A stretch of 17,818 nucleotides of DNA, taken from contig JAHHQQ010000032.1 of NCBI GenBank assembly GCA_020026275.1, forward strand, positions 1 to 17,818, given 5' to 3'. Position 1 is the first letter of the stretch; the number at the start of each line of letters is the position of its first letter. The position numbers were made by a program, and so were the translations under genes. Origin of the DNA: Bacteroidales bacterium. GTDB lineage: Bacteria; Bacteroidota; Bacteroidia; Bacteroidales; UBA932. Below are positions 14,161 to 17,818 of the stretch, piece by piece. The notes below the pieces were generated by a model. It had not been told where the DNA came from and did no database searches. It saw nothing but the letters and a program-made list of their open reading frames with translations.

Positions 14161-15584
14161 CAGTCTTGAATATTTGGAAGTTCAAGACCCAGACCACGTT
14201 TTTTGTCAAGAGCTTTGAGGTAAAGGGCTATAACCAATGCCAGGACACCGAAACCAGCAAAAATAACAAGCGGAATCGTATAATCATAGGGAACAAATTC
14301 TGCATTGGCCGCTTGAGCTGCAATCACTGCCGGATTATTCGCATTAACAGCAGCAAGCACACTTCCAATCAGGACAGGGACAAAGCAAAGTCCGATATTC
14401 TGTACCCAAAAGATCAGGCAATAAGCAGATCCGAGAATCTTCTCATCAATAATTTTGGGAACAGAAGGCCACAACGCAGCAGGAACCAAAGCAAAACTGA
14501 TACCTAGAATGACAATTGTGGAATAAGCGAGCAGCTTACTATGCGTGGCAGGCAAAACGAATGCGAATACCAAATGACAGACAATCAGCAACAAAGCACC
14601 AAAAATAAGCATTGTGGCCCCCTTTCCTTTCTTGTCCAGGAAATAACCCAGAAATGGAGTGATGACAGCGGCACCGATTGGGAACCATCTGAAAATTTCA
14701 GCAGCAGCTTGAGGTGAAATACCGTCCAAGTTGCACTGAAGCATATTTGCACCATATCTTTGGAATGGAAAAATGGCAGAATAATACAATACACACAACA
14801 AAGCAACTACCCAAAAACTTCTGGAGGCAAGGATTTGCTTCAAATCAGAAAGATGGAATTCCTCATCAGAAGACTCTTCTTCTGAAGCGACATCGGCAGC
14901 TGCCAACTGTTTGTCAAACTTGGTATCCATCACTGAAAAGATAATGTAATTGATTAAGCCAATCAGCAACAAAACAGTACAAAACGCTACTGGAGCCTGA
15001 ATATTACCCATCTTGGCAGCGATCATCGGACTAATGGAAAAGATTGCAAATACGCCCACACGGGCAATGGCCATCTCAACACCCATTGCAAGTGCCATTT
15101 CTTTACCTTTAAACCATTTGGCAATCGATTTGGAAACAGTCGTACCTGCCATTTCACAACCACAACCGAAAATCATGAATCCTAGAGAAGCCATCTTGGC
15201 ACTACCAGGAACAGCTACCCACCATGAATTCAACCACTCACACATTGCTGTGGTCTGGAACCATTCTGAGATGCCGACATATTTGATGAGGGCGCCACCA
15301 AACATCAAAGATGCGGAAAGAATACCAGTAAAACGGATTCCCATCTTGTCAAGGATAATACCTGCAAGTATCAGAAAGCCACAGACATTCAAGATGTATT
15401 CAGAAGCCGCATAGGTGCCGAATACAGTTGAATTCCAACCTCTCTGAGTTTCAAGCATGGACTGGAGAGGAGACATCACGTCTACGAACATATAGCCGAA
15501 GAACATCATCAAGGCTATAAGAATGAGAGCTGCCCATCTGACGGCAGGATAATCATTCATCAATTTCTTCACTGTTTCTGTCAT
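14160..15584 (-). CDS. MFS transporter, first gene of a tandem pair
   Basis: Inner-membrane major facilitator protein of 474 residues with about 12 hydrophobic segments. Seen: GIILDKMGIRFTG after TM2, AGTTVSKSIAKWFKGKEMALA in TM4-5 (paired with AGIAVTRSIAKWFKGRNVAFA in the paralogue), a charged central loop (about 215-245, DTKFDKQLAAADV followed by a Ser/Glu-rich run), GYFLDKKGKG, and ALWPSVPKIIDEKILGSA with WVQNIGL. It is the promoter-proximal gene; the second transporter starts on its stop codon. A cysteine- and tryptophan-rich stretch near 110-135 (around MCEWLNSWWVAVPG) is absent from the partner. No enzyme or regulator gene is linked to suggest a substrate. Dicarboxylate, sugar acid or peptide transport are all possible. 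Confidence 0.88.
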   Translation of the reverse strand: MTETVKKLMNDYPAVRWAALILIALMMFFGYMFVDVMSPLQSMLETQRGWNSTVFGTYAASEYILNVCGFLILAGIILDKMGIRFTGILSASLMFGGALIKYVGISEWFQTTAMCEWLNSWWVAVPGSAKMASLGFMIFGCGCEMAGTTVSKSIAKWFKGKEMALAMGVEMAIARVGVFAIFSISPMIAAKMGNIQAPVAFCTVLLLIGLINYIIFSVMDTKFDKQLAAADVASEEESSDEEFHLSDLKQILASRSFWVVALLCVLYYSAIFPFQRYGANMLQCNLDGISPQAAAEIFRWFPIGAAVITPFLGYFLDKKGKGATMLIFGALLLIVCHLVFAFVLPATHSKLLAYSTIVILGISFALVPAALWPSVPKIIDEKILGSAYCLIFWVQNIGLCFVPVLIGSVLAAVNANNPAVIAAQAANAEFVPYDYTIPLVIFAGFGVLALVIALYLKALDKKRGLGLELPNIQD

Positions 15585-15640
15585 ATCAATTTATAATTTT
15601 AATGTTAAATTTGCATAATAAAAGACGGAAAAAGGCATGA

Positions 15641-15653
15641 TGTTGTCACAACA
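15641..15653. promoter_or_regulatory. Possible operator: 13-bp dyad in the MFS operon leader
   Basis: TGTTGTCACAACA is a perfect dyad (6-bp arms, one central base) placed about 15-27 nt after the predicted MFS transcription start. The position suits a repressor site. A dyad of this size is expected a few times by chance in a window this long, so the call rests on position. Confidence 0.3.
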
Positions 15654-15671
15654 CAGCCACCCGCAAACATA

Positions 15672-15703
15672 CAAAGTTATGTTTTTTTGTTTATAATTGC
15701 AGA
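15672..15703 (-). promoter_or_regulatory. Promoter of the MFS transporter pair
   Basis: On the minus strand TAACTTTG (15679-15672) fits TAnnTTTG exactly, with TCTG (15703-15700) 20 bp upstream, one base off TTTG. Transcription would start near 15668, giving a leader of about 84 nt. A second exact TAnnTTTG, TATGTTTG (15671-15664), lies directly after it but has no -33 match. The 161-bp gap between the MFS pair and dxs holds this promoter, the dyad at 15641, and no clear dxs promoter. Confidence 0.55.
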
Positions 15704-15745
15704 ATAATCAATTGAGAAACTGCAAATTCTATCTCACGTCAGACT

Positions 15746-17635
15746 ATGGAAATGATGAAAGAATATAAATATCTGGAACAGATTGATTCACCCTCAGATT
15801 TAAGAAAGCAAAAAATCAGCGATCTTCCTGAAATCTGTGATGAGATTCGAGACTATATCATCAAATGTTGTGCGACCAATCCAGGTCATCTGGGATCCAG
15901 TATCGGAGCTGTTGAACTGGTTGTAGGAATGCACTATGTCTTCAATACTCCTGAAGACAAAATCGTATTTGACGTCGGACATCAGGCTTATGCCCACAAA
16001 ATTTTGACAGGAAGAAAAGAACTGTTCAAAAAAAACAGGACCAAAGAAGGCATCAGCGGTTTCCCGAACCGGGATGAAAGCGATTATGACGCTTTCGGTA
16101 CCGGACACTCCTCCACCTCCATCTCTTCAGCCCTGGGCATTGCCGAAGCGAACAAGATGTTGGGCAAGAAATCTCATGTCATTGCTTTTATCGGCGACGG
16201 AGCCATGACCGGCGGTCTTGCGATGGAAGGACTCAACAACGCAAAAGATACAGACCTGCTGATTGTTCTCAACGACAACAACCAGTCCATTGACAAGAAT
16301 ATCGGGTCTGTCCATGACTATCTTTTAAAATTGACGACTAATCCCAATTACAATAAGATCAAGTCGCACATTTGGAACAGAATGGGTGCAGGAAAACTCC
16401 GCAACATGCTCCAGAAATGCACCATTGATGCCAAATCCAATCTCGTACGCAAATCTGGAGGCGCCTTCTTCGAATCCCTCGGATTCCGCTACTTCGGCCC
16501 AATCAACGGCAACAATATTGAACAAGTCGTCGAAATATTGGGAAAACTCAAGGACATCAAAGGACCGAAAATACTGCATGCCATCACCCAAAAAGGAAAA
16601 GGATTGAAAGCAGCTGAAAATGATCCCACCACTTGGCACGCTCCCGGGAAATACGATCTCAATACTTTTAAAAGAATTGCCAGCAACTATAAAGCCAGCA
16701 GATATCAAGATGTCTTCGGTGAAGTGCTTTTGGAACTGTCCGACATGGACGACAGAGTCACCGGCATCACGCCTGCCATGTGCACAGGTTGCGGCATGAC
16801 CATCTTTGCGAATCAGAAACCAAACCGATTTTTTGATGTCGGCATTGAAGAAGAACACGCCGTCACCTTTTCTGCAGGATTGGCAGCAGCCGGAATGAAG
16901 CCCTTCTGCAACATCTATTCTTCCTTTTCACAGAGAGCATACGACCAAATCATCCACGATATCGCACTCCAACATCTGCCAGTGGTCCTTTGCTTTGACC
17001 GGGCCGGATTAGTTGGCGAAGACGGGGCAACCCACCAAGGAGCCTTTGATATGGCCGCCTACAGAAGTATTCCTGAAGCCATCATCTCCTCTCCGAGAAA
17101 TGAAACAGAGCTGAAAAATCTCATGTACACCGGACTATTCATTGAATCAGGCCCTTATATCATAAGATATCCCAGAGGAACAGGAGAAGGCACCGACTGG
17201 AAAAACGCAGACTGGGAAAAACTCCCTGTCGGAAAAGGTGAAAAACTGGCAGACGGAGAAAAAATCGCCATTCTTGGCATTGGCCCCGTAGTGAACCGAG
17301 CCATTGAAGCAGCAAACGTTTTCAAAGAAAAAATGGGATGGAGCCCAGCCGTATATGATATGAGATTCCTCAAACCTGCCGATCCAAAGATTCTAGAAGA
17401 AGCCGGTAAAAACTACCAAGGAATCATCACAGTGGAAGAAGGATGTCTCAAGGGAGGCCTCTTCTCTGAAATAACTGAATATATGGCAGAACATGGCTAC
17501 AAGCCTACAATGAAAGGATGCGGTATCCCAGACCAATTCATCAGACACGACCGGCAAGAAGGGCAAAGAAGGGCTTGTGGACTGGATACCAGCAGTTTAG
17601 AAGAAACACTCGAAAAGATATGTAAAGAAATATAA
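15746..17635 (+). CDS. dxs: 1-deoxy-D-xylulose-5-phosphate synthase
   Basis: Thiamine-diphosphate enzyme that condenses pyruvate and glyceraldehyde 3-phosphate, the first step of the MEP isoprenoid pathway; the product also feeds thiamine and pyridoxal synthesis. The 629 residues match the family (about 620). Motifs: DVGHQAYAHK, GTGHSSTSISSALG, the TPP/Mg motif GDGAMTGG (Asp151) running to NDNNQSI (176-182), catalytic Glu in VGIEEEHAVTFSAG (the E. coli Glu370 position), and FDRAGLVGEDGATHQGAFD with the conserved His; the C-terminal transketolase-like domain includes VEEGCLKGG. ATG 15746 is used; ATGs at 15752 and 15755 are alternatives that would not affect the fold. Single gene, divergent from the MFS pair. 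Confidence 0.96.
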   Translation: MEMMKEYKYLEQIDSPSDLRKQKISDLPEICDEIRDYIIKCCATNPGHLGSSIGAVELVVGMHYVFNTPEDKIVFDVGHQAYAHKILTGRKELFKKNRTKEGISGFPNRDESDYDAFGTGHSSTSISSALGIAEANKMLGKKSHVIAFIGDGAMTGGLAMEGLNNAKDTDLLIVLNDNNQSIDKNIGSVHDYLLKLTTNPNYNKIKSHIWNRMGAGKLRNMLQKCTIDAKSNLVRKSGGAFFESLGFRYFGPINGNNIEQVVEILGKLKDIKGPKILHAITQKGKGLKAAENDPTTWHAPGKYDLNTFKRIASNYKASRYQDVFGEVLLELSDMDDRVTGITPAMCTGCGMTIFANQKPNRFFDVGIEEEHAVTFSAGLAAAGMKPFCNIYSSFSQRAYDQIIHDIALQHLPVVLCFDRAGLVGEDGATHQGAFDMAAYRSIPEAIISSPRNETELKNLMYTGLFIESGPYIIRYPRGTGEGTDWKNADWEKLPVGKGEKLADGEKIAILGIGPVVNRAIEAANVFKEKMGWSPAVYDMRFLKPADPKILEEAGKNYQGIITVEEGCLKGGLFSEITEYMAEHGYKPTMKGCGIPDQFIRHDRQEGQRRACGLDTSSLEETLEKICKEI

Positions 17636-17663
17636 AAAAAATATGCAATTTTTCTTGAAATAT

Positions 17664-17694
17664 TTTGGAGATAAAAAATTAATATCTATCTTTG
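17664..17694 (+). promoter_or_regulatory. Promoter of the tRNA-Thr transcript
   Basis: TTTG (17664-17667), a 19-bp spacer, then TATCTTTG (17687-17694): an exact match to the Bacteroidota consensus and the best promoter in the window. Predicted start is near 17698, giving a 5' leader of about 67 nt for RNase P to remove. The 129-bp gap between dxs and the tRNA holds no other feature I can support. Confidence 0.85.
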
Positions 17695-17764
17695 CAATCC
17701 CTTCACAAAACAAATGAGATGTTGCAGCCAACGCAAGAAAATCTCAGCGAAGGAAAGACATATT

Positions 17765-17818
17765 GCCGATGTAGCTCAGTTGGCTAGAGCACGTGATTTG
17801 TAATCTCGGGGTCGTGGG
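17765..17818 (+). tRNA. tRNA-Thr, anticodon TGT, 3' end cut by the window
   Basis: GCCGATG starts the acceptor stem, followed by TA, a D-arm GCTC...GAGC (17774-17777 and 17786-17789), the anticodon loop TTTGTAA (17797-17803) with anticodon TGT at 17799-17801 reading ACA, a variable loop, and the start of the T-arm GTGGG. The 3' half of the T-arm and acceptor stem lie outside. The anticodon stem (17792-17796 with 17804-17808) has a T-T mismatch at its third pair (17794/17806). Thr identity comes from the anticodon. More tRNAs may follow in the same transcript. Confidence 0.9.

Noticed and set aside
17714..17803. Short ORF (30 codons with stop) reading into the tRNA, ending VAQLARARDL
   Set aside because: VAQLARA-type peptides are a common artefact of translating tRNA 5' halves; it lies in the tRNA leader transcript.

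Overview
The window reads as ordinary chromosomal DNA from a Bacteroidota bacterium, most likely order Bacteroidales. The grounds are several promoters of the Bacteroidota type (TTTG about 19-20 bp before TAnnTTTG) instead of -35/-10 boxes, the absence of consistent Shine-Dalgarno sequences, a long ParC-type topoisomerase subunit without a GyrA-box, and an RluB-like protein with a low-complexity basic N-terminal extension. No genus can be assigned. There are no transposons, phage genes, CRISPR arrays or toxin/defence cassettes, and gene density is very high: no stretch over about 165 bp lacks a gene or RNA.

Layout, left to right. Bases 1-2120 (+): the 3' part of an rluB-like pseudouridine synthase whose repeat-coded N-terminus runs off the left edge, followed 3 nt later by era; both act in ribosome maturation. 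Bases 2125-5582 (+): a promoter, parC (topoisomerase IV subunit A) and aroK (shikimate kinase). Bases 5579-7312 (-): recJ, convergent with aroK, the two stop codons sharing one CTAG. A compact divergent promoter region (7313-7386) separates recJ from lysS (+, lysyl-tRNA synthetase), which ends at an intrinsic terminator. Bases 8990-10779 (+): a SpoU/TrmH-family RNA methyltransferase and an unusually long aroE (shikimate dehydrogenase). Bases 10848-12696 (+): ssb and purA, ending at a strong bidirectional terminator. Bases 12781-15584 (-): two tandem, translationally coupled paralogous MFS transporters. Bases 15746-17635 (+): dxs (isoprenoid precursor synthesis). At the right edge a tRNA-Thr(TGT) with a very good promoter is cut by the window end.

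The genes are housekeeping: translation and ribosome maturation (rluB, era, lysS, RNA methyltransferase, tRNA-Thr), DNA topology, replication and repair (parC, recJ, ssb), and core biosynthesis (aroK, aroE, purA, dxs). The MFS pair is the only accessory-looking part. I did not find a new multigene system. The most striking unexplained signal is a 29-bp palindrome inside aroK (5248-5276) that contains two perfect, inverted DnaA boxes and coincides with an apparent insertion of about 12 residues in the kinase. Smaller points of interest are the basic repeat extension of RluB, the QRDR residues of ParC, the insert in AroE, and the MFS pair.
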